From the NCBI GenBank assembly GCA_016713645.1, contig JADJOU010000004.1:1-64000 (forward strand): a stretch of DNA of 64,000 nucleotides, written 5' to 3'. Shown here piece by piece: positions 1 through 8,470 of the stretch (within the stretch, counting starts at the first letter, position 1; each line of letters begins with the position of its first letter). This DNA comes from Bacteroidota bacterium. Lineage in GTDB: Bacteria > Bacteroidota > Bacteroidia > Chitinophagales > JADJOU01. A program made the position numbers and the translations under genes. The notes beneath the pieces are model-generated. The model made no database searches and was not told the origin of the DNA. It saw only the letters and a list, made by a program, of their open reading frames with translations.

Positions 1-174
1 ATGACTTTTGTTTTTATACTTAATTTTATTAATTATTTACCTCCTATCATACAAAATTATTCAAACTTTTTTTGCACACAAACTTATACCCTTTTTCTTG
101 TACTTTTCACACCTAATAAAGACCTGCTTTCAAGCCGTCTAGATAAAAACAGACAATTTGATACACTACTTGTA

Positions 175-716
175 TTATAAATCTTTAAAATCTGGAATTC
201 TTTCTTTCCAAAGTTTATTAATCATTTTTATTTTATTAGATTTATTTAATGGAAAAAATACTTCTATAAACTTTTCCCAATTTGGGATTTTTAACGGAGC
301 TAAACCATAAGGATAATAAACTCCCTCTTTATAAAATGTTTTTTTTCTTTATTACAAACTCAGGGTATTCTGCAATTAAAAAATATTTGAATTCGGAGTC
401 CAACCTTCATTAATAATTTGAATCTCTAAAAATATTTGGTTTTGTTTCGTATGTATGACTTCTAACATTAGTTCATCTCTATTAAATATAAAACCTAAAT
501 CTTTTAAATTTGTATTACAAATTCTATTTATTTCATTAACTGTAATAATATCAGGTGAAAATTGTTTTTCAAATGTTAAAAACTCAATTTTATAACTTCT
601 TCAGAGTTAATATGAGGTTTTATTCTATTGAACGAATAATAGATAGAATTCACTTGAGATTTCCAATAATTTTTTAATTTTCTTTTTCTGAGCATTTTTT
701 TTATAAATGATAGCAT
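175..716 (-). CDS. small protein after Tc cassette 1, candidate immunity protein (frameshifted)
   Basis: Restoring three one-base indels in A/T runs gives one reading frame of about 180 aa from an ATG at 716 to a TAA at 175-177. It starts MLSFIKKMLRKRK and ends IPDFKDL. It is rich in charged and aromatic residues, with no signal peptide and no clear membrane segment, so probably cytoplasmic. It begins 24 bp after the stop of the upstream Tc/Rhs-type toxin gene on the same strand. In polymorphic toxin loci that position is usually held by the cognate immunity gene. I recognise no family; the immunity role is inferred only from position. Confidence 0.45.
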
Positions 717-739
717 GATTATTAAATTAAAAAGATTAG

Positions 740-2502
740 TTAATGTCCAAAGAATTTCATAGTTTGAGTAACTGCTTTTTCTCCATAAATTCCACCAATT
801 ATTCCAAACGCAGCTTCTATTGCTAAGCCAGTTATTAAACCAGCAGTTGGATTTAATTTGCCAACATTTAATCCAATTTTAGCAGCTATAGGAGCCCCTA
901 GTGTCATTGCCAATGCTGCTCCTGACCATCCGCCTGCAATTTTTACCGTTTCTTCTACTTTGTTTTTGAGGTTACAAATCGGTTGATAGTAAATCCAAGA
1001 CCTATTATTCCTAAACCAGTACTAACTCTTGAAACTATATTCATAGCTGGTCTTGTATAAAAAAAACGTGCTGGTTGTCCAGTCTTTTGACTTACAGGAG
1101 AAACTTCTTTTACAGGTCCTTCCATAATATCCAACAACTGTTTACCTCCAAACTTTGATTTTTCCCTTGCTTCAAATTTTAATTTAGTTCTCTCAGCCCT
1201 TCCTTTTTTATTTGTTTCACTAAAAGGATCTTTATTGTCATATAAAGGCTCAAGCTTTTTCACTTCTTGAATATATTTTTCCCGAACTAAACCATTATAG
1301 GTATTTACAGGGGCAGAGCCAGCTGTACCATCAGGCACTATGCTTTCACTTGGCTTTGCCTCTTTACTTTTAGGACTTTGCCCTTCTATATGCTCTTCTT
1401 TTTGTTTTGATTCAGCACCTTGAGAATTGCTTTTATTATGTTTACTTGCTTCATCAGGACTTTCAAATCTATGCTCATCTTCAAGATAATTTCTCACATT
1501 CCCTTTACTATCAGTTAGTGTATCACCTTTAACAAATGATGATTCATTTGCCAAAGATTCTGAATTGAAATTTTGGGCTTTTCTTGCTTTTTTATTTTCG
1601 TCTGCCGCTTTTCCACTCGGATCATGCAACATCACCGGATTATTACTACAATACGCATAAGTATTCAACCCGTCCTTTATCCCTATGGGATCGCATTGCG
1701 ACCATCTGCAGAGCCATGGGATATAGTAGCGAGCTCCGTGGTAATGGAGTCCACTTTCCTCATCTTTTTCCTTCCCAGCATACTTATACCTTTTCGCAAT
1801 AGCATTGATAGAAGCGTTGGTAAGTTGATAAGCAGTTGTTCCAAAAGCATGGTACTCTTCGTAGGATATGATATCTCTATTCTCATCCAATTCCAGTGAA
1901 GCGGTTTGCAGATGATTGGAATAGATATACCTTCGGAGTACAGCAGGTGCAGCATCACTACCCACCGTTCGCACCTCCAGCATAGCAATACGACCACTGC
2001 CATCGGAAACATGCATGGTGGTTCTTTCCAAAGTCAATGAACTACTTGTAAATGTACGGAAGATTTCACATTCACCCAAATAAATTCGCTCTTCTACAAT
2101 ACCTCCAGCTTTCGTGGTATACTTGCGCGTTCTATTTCCAGAAGCATCGTATTGGTAATATGTATCAGTTGTTGTGCCTTGTAATATATGTGATAATTGA
2201 TTGCTGTGGTTATAATCCATCGCACTTAAATGTGGCAAATTAATCATATTGCCCATTGCATCATAGGTGTAATTCATAGTAGAACTACCCACTGTGCTGC
2301 TTTGCAATTGATTGCTATTGGTATTGTAAACTAAGTCTCTGGTATAAGCCTGCGAAGATGCATTGTGCTTGAGCTGTGTCATATTGTTCGCGGCATCATA
2401 GCTGTACTCCTGCGTATAATTTTGAACATTTCCCCAAGCTCCCGTCAAAAATTCTCCCATCCAAGGTGCATCATTGTAATTGTTATTGAGCTGGTCATCC
2501 AC
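740..2502 (-). CDS. Tc toxin BC fusion, cassette 1, C-terminal part: Rhs core plus variable toxin tip (frameshifted)
   Basis: The open frame 2502-955 carries the last Rhs/YD repeats and the Rhs-associated core: GARYYIPWLCRWSQCDPIG, then NNPVMLHDPSG. That is the motif around the aspartic self-cleavage site that frees the C-terminal tip inside the Tc/Rhs cocoon. The frame stops at 955, but adding one A to an A5 run at about 960 continues it to a TAA at 740-742. The extra tail is a glycine- and alanine-rich hydrophobic stretch (AGGWSGAALAMTLGAPIAAK... to MKFFGH). After DPSG the sequence is unrelated to cassette 2. A glycine-zipper tail suggests membrane insertion or translocation; the biochemical activity is unknown. 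Confidence 0.75.
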
Positions 2503-2528
2503 CGATGGCGGTGTCAGTGAAATGATGC

Positions 2529-2966
2529 CTATTTTTTCCCCTTCCCTCTGATTGTATCCAATCGATACAATGGATCATAGGTGTATTTTAAAATAGGATC
2601 CACCACTGCTCCATTGTAATACAAAGCTTGTTGTGCATCGTCTTTGATCTTCACAATATTTCCAACCGCATCATACCAATAGTTCAAATCTTGATAACAA
2701 AAAGGAGTATTGTCATTGGTTTGTATCCGCTTCACTCGATAAGTGAATGGGTCGTATTCATATTTGGTTTTGGTGCCATTGCCATAAGAAATGCTTTCTC
2801 TTTGCCCCTTGGCATTGTGAGCGATATTGTTGATATAAGTCGTCGTGCTCAATCCCACCTCATCAATATCCATCTGTATCAAAGCGCCACTATCTCCATA
2901 AAAATATTTGCGCACATTACCTAAAGGGTCTGTCACTTCATTAGGTCTATTGAGTGCATCATACAA
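2529..2966 (-). CDS. Tc toxin BC fusion, cassette 1, Rhs-repeat segment (frameshift fragment)
   Basis: Rhs/YD-repeat stretch (MYDALNRPNEVTDPLGNV, YEYDPFTYRVKRIQ) joining the large N-terminal frame to the Rhs-core frame. It aligns along its length with the same region of cassette 2. The downstream break coincides with an extra C at about 2558 relative to cassette 2 (tatccaatcg versus tatcaatcg), so this is an indel and not a separate gene. These repeats form the beta-strand wall of the TcB/TcC cocoon. Confidence 0.7.
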   Translation of the reverse strand: MYDALNRPNEVTDPLGNVRKYFYGDSGALIQMDIDEVGLSTTTYINNIAHNAKGQRESISYGNGTKTKYEYDPFTYRVKRIQTNDNTPFCYQDLNYWYDAVGNIVKIKDDAQQALYYNGAVVDPILKYTYDPLYRLDTIRGKGKK

Positions 2967-5900
2967 ACTGGTAGTGGTGAAAGTCTCACTGCTGAGGTTG
3001 GACTAGAAGCCCAATCCACATCTATAATAGTTGCATCTTCTAATAGATTTTGTTCTGTTGTTAATGCATTCCCCTTAAAATCATAGGTTGTAATTGCTTT
3101 AAATCCACTGCTGTCAAATGTTCGAAATACTTTGCCTCTTAAATTGTTTGCAATCGAACCGCCAACAATTTCCCCATAATCGGTAATCATATTGTTCCAA
3201 ACAGTTGAACCATCTTTGATAAAAGATTGAGTGGGTCTGTGCAATACATCGTATTCAAAACTAAACTCTCGATTAGCTCCATCCCATGATTTGATAGGCT
3301 TTCCAGTCACATCATTGAGCATACATCGCTGACCAGCATCCAACGTTGTTTGATTTATAGCATTGCCAGCGATATCAAATAGAGTAGTGGTCACTATATT
3401 GCTGCGAGCATCAAGCACAGACAATGGATTACCTTCAATATCCAAATTGACGACAGAACTATAAATACCAAAACTTCCATTATCTAATTCTGTCAAAAAG
3501 TTTCGTCCCAAGGTGTCGAAATAAACCTTGCTTGGGGTATTGGCATGGGCTGCAGATTTATCTCTAGCCTCTACTTGCTCTGGTATCGTGGCATATATTC
3601 CTGATCCACTTCTATCCGCATACCATTGACTATCCAATACTGTATCGTTTTGGTCATAACTGGTCTGATCCCATGCGGTAAAACTCACTTTGGTAAAGGT
3701 TCCATCGGGCATATCTGTTCTGATATTTCTACCCAAGGCATCATAATGCAATACAGGAGTCACGCCCATCTGCACCATTTCACTTTCATCTTCAAACCCA
3801 TAATGGGTAGAGAAAAATGGTTCGTATTGTTTTACTGCATTGCCCTTATTGTTTACTATTGTTCTGCCATTGCCTACCCATCTAGGGACATTGGTCACAG
3901 TAGTAGGAGTTCCTCCAAGATTGGGAATAATGGCATCGCCCACTTCGGCTTTGGTCTTTTGCATGATCACCCCACCACTTCCATCGCTATAGGAATAAGA
4001 CTCCATCCATTTTGTACTGGCTGCATTGGGGTCCAGCGCATGGATATCCCTCGCTTTGGTATATACACAATTGGGATTGGGCATATAATCATCGATATCA
4101 AATCCACTGGTATTGCACTGCACATACCAATTGTCGGTGGTATAAGTCATCTCTACACCAGGTTCGTCAGTACTGCTGATTTCTGCTGTAGTCTGGTCCA
4201 TCACATCACCCAAGTCAGTCGTTTTGCCAATCATAAAAGAACTAATCACCATTCCTAATTCATCATATCGCACCCCCGCCAGATTTTCATTGATGTCTTC
4301 CATAATCACAGGAGCCAGCGTTCTATAATTGAATTTTACAATCATAGATGTATTGCTCAGCGCATCGATGGTTTTATCAATAAATAAATATTGAGCGTCG
4401 TACTGAACTGTAGTGGTATTTCCAAATGGATCGATATAAGAAGTGGGCAGATAAAAATGTGCCGTATTAAAGACCTGTGTACCTGAAGGAATCCAATAAT
4501 AATTTTCCCCAGTAAATTTAACATAACCTCCTTTGGTAGCATCCTGTACCAAAGTTTGCAAGGATGACAAACTCATTTTTGATCCAAAGGCATTGCTTAA
4601 AATATTGTCATTGAATGCAGCATAATAGGTCTCATGTACCAAGCCCTTGGTATCGAGCGCACCATAGCTTAATGGTGTTGTTCCATCATTGTCTTTATAC
4701 AATACCCGTACATTTTCTATCACTCGTTTGTTGAGTGCTGAGGTAGAAGGAGTCACTTCATAATCAATCAGGGAGGCCGTTTCACAATCATTTTTAATTG
4801 AAGCTAAATCATAATAATCCCCAGAAGCACTACCCATAGTCACTTCATAGGTCTTGGTCTGACAAGTCATGGGATGCAAATAATCATCATCCAAATCAAA
4901 ATGATTGGTATAGTTAACCGTTGTATAAACAATATACTTTTGCTGCTGCTGTGTATGGCTCGTAGAGACCAATCGAGGATAAACCACATTTACTGATTTG
5001 GTCACCATCCCAAAATCATTGACCTCCAATACAAAAGAATGGGCAATGCGAGGGTCGGTCATATCCCGCTCATAGGTATAGACAATGCTCTCTTGTGCAT
5101 GTGAAAACAATACAGGATATTTATTATTCAATTTGGGTTGAATGAGTTTGAGAAATACATTTTGCTGCTCTACCAAATAGGGTTTGTCTTGGTCTACACT
5201 TTCATCCATCGCATAGACTTCTTTTCTGAGAGGCGTGCCCTTCAAAGCTCTATAAGCATACACATATTCATCTACAGCCATCCCAGTGGGAATGGTCGAT
5301 TCGGGCATATCATATTCGGTGATGCTCGGGTTTTGATAATACTCTTGTTCAAATTGATGGAGCATTTTCTGATGCCGCACCATCGCCCCTGTATGAAACC
5401 ATGTGCGCGTCAGCACTGGATGTTGCAATAAATTATCTTCTACTGTTTGAACAGAACTACTACTTGTTTCTCGTTTATAATGACCAATGGATTCAGCATC
5501 GAATTGATCCACCCTTCCAAAGCCTCTAAACTCGCGCTCTATATGGTCATAATATCCATGGGCATAAGAATAAGTGGATGCAAAGCGCAATTTGCGAATT
5601 CGGTCATAAGTAATCACCTTGCTCACGCAATGCACAGGGAAAGGCAATTTGGTAATCCAGGGCTTGCCTGCGAGTTTTGCTTCGGTATAAAATTGGGTAG
5701 ATACTTTGTATTCAATCTCCACTTCTTTACCAAAATTGTTTTTATACTTTTTGAGGATATGCGGTTTCTTCCCATTCATCAAATCGATGTACTTCATGGG
5801 CATATAGGTATCTTTCTGCAATGAACTGCTCCATACGATACAGCCAGTTCCATTGGCCAGATAATCGACAAGCGAAAGCACGGTTTGATTGTCAATGGAT

Positions 5901-7894
5901 GGAAATGGGAATATGATATTGGGGGATTCTCCAAATCCATTGCCTTGATGATTGATATAGATTTGACATTGGTTATTGCCCAAGTACACAATATCTGTAG
6001 TACCTGAACCATCGATGTCGGATAGCTGCAGATAGGCTGGATTGAAATGATCTGCACTATCAAAATGCGGGGATTGGTTCATGGTCACCTTCGCACCGAA
6101 TTTGCCATAGCCCATATTGGGCCAATAGCTCACTTCGCTATGTCTTATGCGCACAATATCGGAGAGTCCATCACCATTCATATCGGCGATGAAGATCGAT
6201 TGAGTCATATCTGCAAATACTGCTCTACATCCTTTTTCTTCATCCAGTTCACGATATACTTTTCTCGATTCAGAAAAGCCTTTAGATCCATTGCCTTTAT
6301 ACCAACGGAGTACATCATTTTCGGTGATCACCAAATCCGCTAAACCATCTCCATCGATGTCGATGAATTTGAGTTGAGGGTCTTGAAAATTGATATTGGG
6401 CAGTGATTGGAAAGAATGAAAAGATTGCCATTCTTCTTCATCCTTGATTTCAAAATATCCTGCTGGTTCACTGCTATAAGAACCCATCTGTTTGATGCCA
6501 TTTGCATCTAGTTCCATCACTTGCATGCCACCACTCAAACCAAAAGAGGGTTTGGGACTGATGAGTTTGGCGGGCGTAAATTTCCCCTCGCCTAAATTTT
6601 GTTTATAGTATAAACCATTTCCCTGTTCGGTGAGAATGCCCGTGAGTCCTTCGCTGTACAAATCTATCCATTGATAGGATGCATTGGCCAAGCCCACAGG
6701 ACTGTGTTCCAATGCACTTGGATCCACATTTTTGACATCCGTATTCCATTCGTGTTTTTGATATTCAAATTCAATGGGAGGCAATGCTTTTTGAGTATAA
6801 GTTCCCGTATCAAGTTTGGTATAACCCGTAACGATAAAATTCTGTAAAAAAATAAATCCCGATTGATCGTTGTTGAAATAGTTGAAGTCGACAGTTTTCA
6901 CCACAGCTTCACCTCCATTCAACTGTGAAAAATAATGTTTTAAAATTACTCTTTTGCACAATCGAGCATGCCTGATTTCGAAGCCAGCTCTGTATTCAGA
7001 GAATGCATCTGCTCTGTAAATCCACTCGTATCCAGCATCATCAAAAGGAACAGTGTTTTCACATTCACCATAATCGAGTATGGTCTCGAACATAAAGTCG
7101 GTAGGAGCAGAACCCGATGGGTTGTATGGCGTGGTATTTCCATATTGGATGGACTTTAGATAGGAATTGACAACCTTAGAATTTTCATTGATTCGATTTC
7201 TTTCATTGACCAGTTGTGAGTCAATGCCTACCAAATCTTCTACTTTGTAATGGTATTGAATAAAATTTCCGCTATCATCAAAACTATAATCGATCATCCA
7301 TTCAAAAATCAAACGATCATTATTGGGGTCTGATATTCGAGCAGCAGCATTTTTTCCAAAAACCACTTGCGTATTGTCCGCTTTGATCACCCTCCAGTGA
7401 ATGATTCCGTCTGATTTTTTTGTCCATCGCTCAATTCTGATGAATGAGCCCTCTGTTCTTGGACGATATTTGCGAATGAGGTAATCGGTCGTTGTTCGTT
7501 CATCTTTTACCCACTCACCAGCATCTAAAATCAAGGCAGGCACTAAATCCTCTGCTTCAGAAAAAATATAGGTATCAGAATCCTGTGTATCATTGTATTG
7601 AGGGAGTTCTTTTTCCGTTTTTCGCTTGATCGAACTGATGCCCAAATTCCATCCCAATCCAAATATACCATTGCCACCTCCCGAACTATACGATACAGTC
7701 AGGTCAGGCGCAAAGCCTCGTCCAGCAGATACCGGCAAAGGAATCGAAAACGAAGAAGTGCCGTTCACTGCATTCACCGAAAACTTCTCATCAATAGATT
7801 TAATCCCACCACCACCCTTGGGTAGAGTGATGGAAGGGTTTTCTATTTGCTTGGATTTTTTTTGTTCCTTGGGATTTGGTTGTTGTGGTTTCAA
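2933..7894 (-). CDS. Tc toxin BC fusion, cassette 1, N-terminal 1653 aa (SpvB / FG-GAP / TcdB-middle / Rhs)
   Basis: TcB-type half of a TcB-TcC fusion, which should form the hollow shell that holds the toxin tip and docks on TcA. Visible in order: SpvB domain from about residue 30 (IPLPVSAGRGFAPDLTVSYS, GLGWNLG); three FG-GAP/VCBS calcium-loop repeats near 508, 570 and 628 (DIDGDGLAD, DMNGDGLSD, DIDGSGTTD); the TcdB-middle region near 718 (KKYKNNFGKEVEIEYK); then Rhs/YD repeats. The only reasonable start is TTG at 7894, and cassette 2 has a TTG at the same place. Roughly 90% similar by eye to cassette 2 over its whole length. The frame breaks near 2960 but the protein continues. Confidence 0.88.
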   Translation of the reverse strand: MKPQQPNPKEQKKSKQIENPSITLPKGGGGIKSIDEKFSVNAVNGTSSFSIPLPVSAGRGFAPDLTVSYSSGGGNGIFGLGWNLGISSIKRKTEKELPQYNDTQDSDTYIFSEAEDLVPALILDAGEWVKDERTTTDYLIRKYRPRTEGSFIRIERWTKKSDGIIHWRVIKADNTQVVFGKNAAARISDPNNDRLIFEWMIDYSFDDSGNFIQYHYKVEDLVGIDSQLVNERNRINENSKVVNSYLKSIQYGNTTPYNPSGSAPTDFMFETILDYGECENTVPFDDAGYEWIYRADAFSEYRAGFEIRHARLCKRVILKHYFSQLNGGEAVVKTVDFNYFNNDQSGFIFLQNFIVTGYTKLDTGTYTQKALPPIEFEYQKHEWNTDVKNVDPSALEHSPVGLANASYQWIDLYSEGLTGILTEQGNGLYYKQNLGEGKFTPAKLISPKPSFGLSGGMQVMELDANGIKQMGSYSSEPAGYFEIKDEEEWQSFHSFQSLPNINFQDPQLKFIDIDGDGLADLVITENDVLRWYKGNGSKGFSESRKVYRELDEEKGCRAVFADMTQSIFIADMNGDGLSDIVRIRHSEVSYWPNMGYGKFGAKVTMNQSPHFDSADHFNPAYLQLSDIDGSGTTDIVYLGNNQCQIYINHQGNGFGESPNIIFPFPSIDNQTVLSLVDYLANGTGCIVWSSSLQKDTYMPMKYIDLMNGKKPHILKKYKNNFGKEVEIEYKVSTQFYTEAKLAGKPWITKLPFPVHCVSKVITYDRIRKLRFASTYSYAHGYYDHIEREFRGFGRVDQFDAESIGHYKRETSSSSVQTVEDNLLQHPVLTRTWFHTGAMVRHQKMLHQFEQEYYQNPSITEYDMPESTIPTGMAVDEYVYAYRALKGTPLRKEVYAMDESVDQDKPYLVEQQNVFLKLIQPKLNNKYPVLFSHAQESIVYTYERDMTDPRIAHSFVLEVNDFGMVTKSVNVVYPRLVSTSHTQQQQKYIVYTTVNYTNHFDLDDDYLHPMTCQTKTYEVTMGSASGDYYDLASIKNDCETASLIDYEVTPSTSALNKRVIENVRVLYKDNDGTTPLSYGALDTKGLVHETYYAAFNDNILSNAFGSKMSLSSLQTLVQDATKGGYVKFTGENYYWIPSGTQVFNTAHFYLPTSYIDPFGNTTTVQYDAQYLFIDKTIDALSNTSMIVKFNYRTLAPVIMEDINENLAGVRYDELGMVISSFMIGKTTDLGDVMDQTTAEISSTDEPGVEMTYTTDNWYVQCNTSGFDIDDYMPNPNCVYTKARDIHALDPNAASTKWMESYSYSDGSGGVIMQKTKAEVGDAIIPNLGGTPTTVTNVPRWVGNGRTIVNNKGNAVKQYEPFFSTHYGFEDESEMVQMGVTPVLHYDALGRNIRTDMPDGTFTKVSFTAWDQTSYDQNDTVLDSQWYADRSGSGIYATIPEQVEARDKSAAHANTPSKVYFDTLGRNFLTELDNGSFGIYSSVVNLDIEGNPLSVLDARSNIVTTTLFDIAGNAINQTTLDAGQRCMLNDVTGKPIKSWDGANREFSFEYDVLHRPTQSFIKDGSTVWNNMITDYGEIVGGSIANNLRGKVFRTFDSSGFKAITTYDFKGNALTTEQNLLEDATIIDVDWASSPTSAVRLSPLPVCMMHSIDLMK

Positions 7895-8212
7895 ATTAAC
7901 ACGATATATTTCTAAATTATTTGGACTATATACTTTCTATAAATAAAACTCAAAATTCAATACAATATACTTTGATAAACATCCATCGCTTAAAATGGCG
8001 TGCCCCTCTGGGTCGTGCTATTCGGCTTACTTTGTGCCGCCTGCTATCACTCACGCTGTGGGGTTCTATTCGATATTTATGTAAAGTACAATTTCTCAAT
8101 TTTAGATTTTTATTTACAAAACATACCTTCAATTTTCTGCTTTTCGAAAATCCGTAATAAACAATTTACAGAACTTACATACAATAAGACATTTTGATGC
8201 ACTACCGACCGA
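7895..8212. other. intercassette spacer with a GC-rich block
   Basis: No convincing gene. Most of the spacer is AT-rich, but positions about 7993-8067 form a clearly GC-richer island (starting tggcgtgcccctctgggtcg and running through ctcacgctgtgggg) with short inverted ends GCGTG/CACGC. Its base composition is unlike both neighbours. It resembles the GC-rich intergenic repeats that I recall from other Bacteroidota genomes, but no second copy is visible here. Confidence 0.4.
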
Positions 8213-8461
8213 CTATCTCACAAACTTATGAATCAAATATATTAATAAAAACAAAGTAACAATATCACCAAAAATCCAAAACATGTAACCACCAAAGAAA
8301 CCAAAATAAAAACCAATTGCATTAAATGGAATTGTTATTATTGACAAAATAGAAAGAATTGGATAATCTTTCAAAACATTATCACTTGAATGCATAAAGA
8401 GTATACTTAAAATATATAAAGCGATAAATATTAAATAGGTTATTCTTTTCTTGATTGACAT
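8213..8461 (-). CDS. 82-aa membrane protein after Tc cassette 2, candidate immunity protein
   Basis: MSIKKRITYLIFIALYILS start, then two or three hydrophobic segments (about residues 7-24, 37-60 and 63-78), so a small integral inner-membrane protein. It starts 10 bp after the stop of the cassette 2 toxin gene on the same strand and has no counterpart after cassette 1, which carries a different gene there. A cassette-specific gene directly behind a variable toxin tip fits an immunity role, and a membrane protein would suit protection against a phospholipase-like tip. Family not recognised; function inferred from position and topology. Confidence 0.6.
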   Translation of the reverse strand: MSIKKRITYLIFIALYILSILFMHSSDNVLKDYPILSILSIITIPFNAIGFYFGFFGGYMFWIFGDIVTLFLLIYLIHKFVR

Positions 8462-8470
8462 AATTATAGT

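Noticed and set aside
3626..4258. Plus-strand open frame of 210 codons inside cassette 1 (and its match at 11,555-12,139 in cassette 2).
   Set aside because: Antisense to a well-supported Tc coding frame; its conservation just follows from duplication, and its composition (His, Ile, Arg rich) is that of a shadow frame.
5138..5431. Plus-strand frames over the Tc genes, also at 5447-5824, 6047-6343, 12,785-13,177 and 13,217-13,561.
   Set aside because: All lie antisense to the TcB/TcC frames and have no start signals or recognisable motifs.
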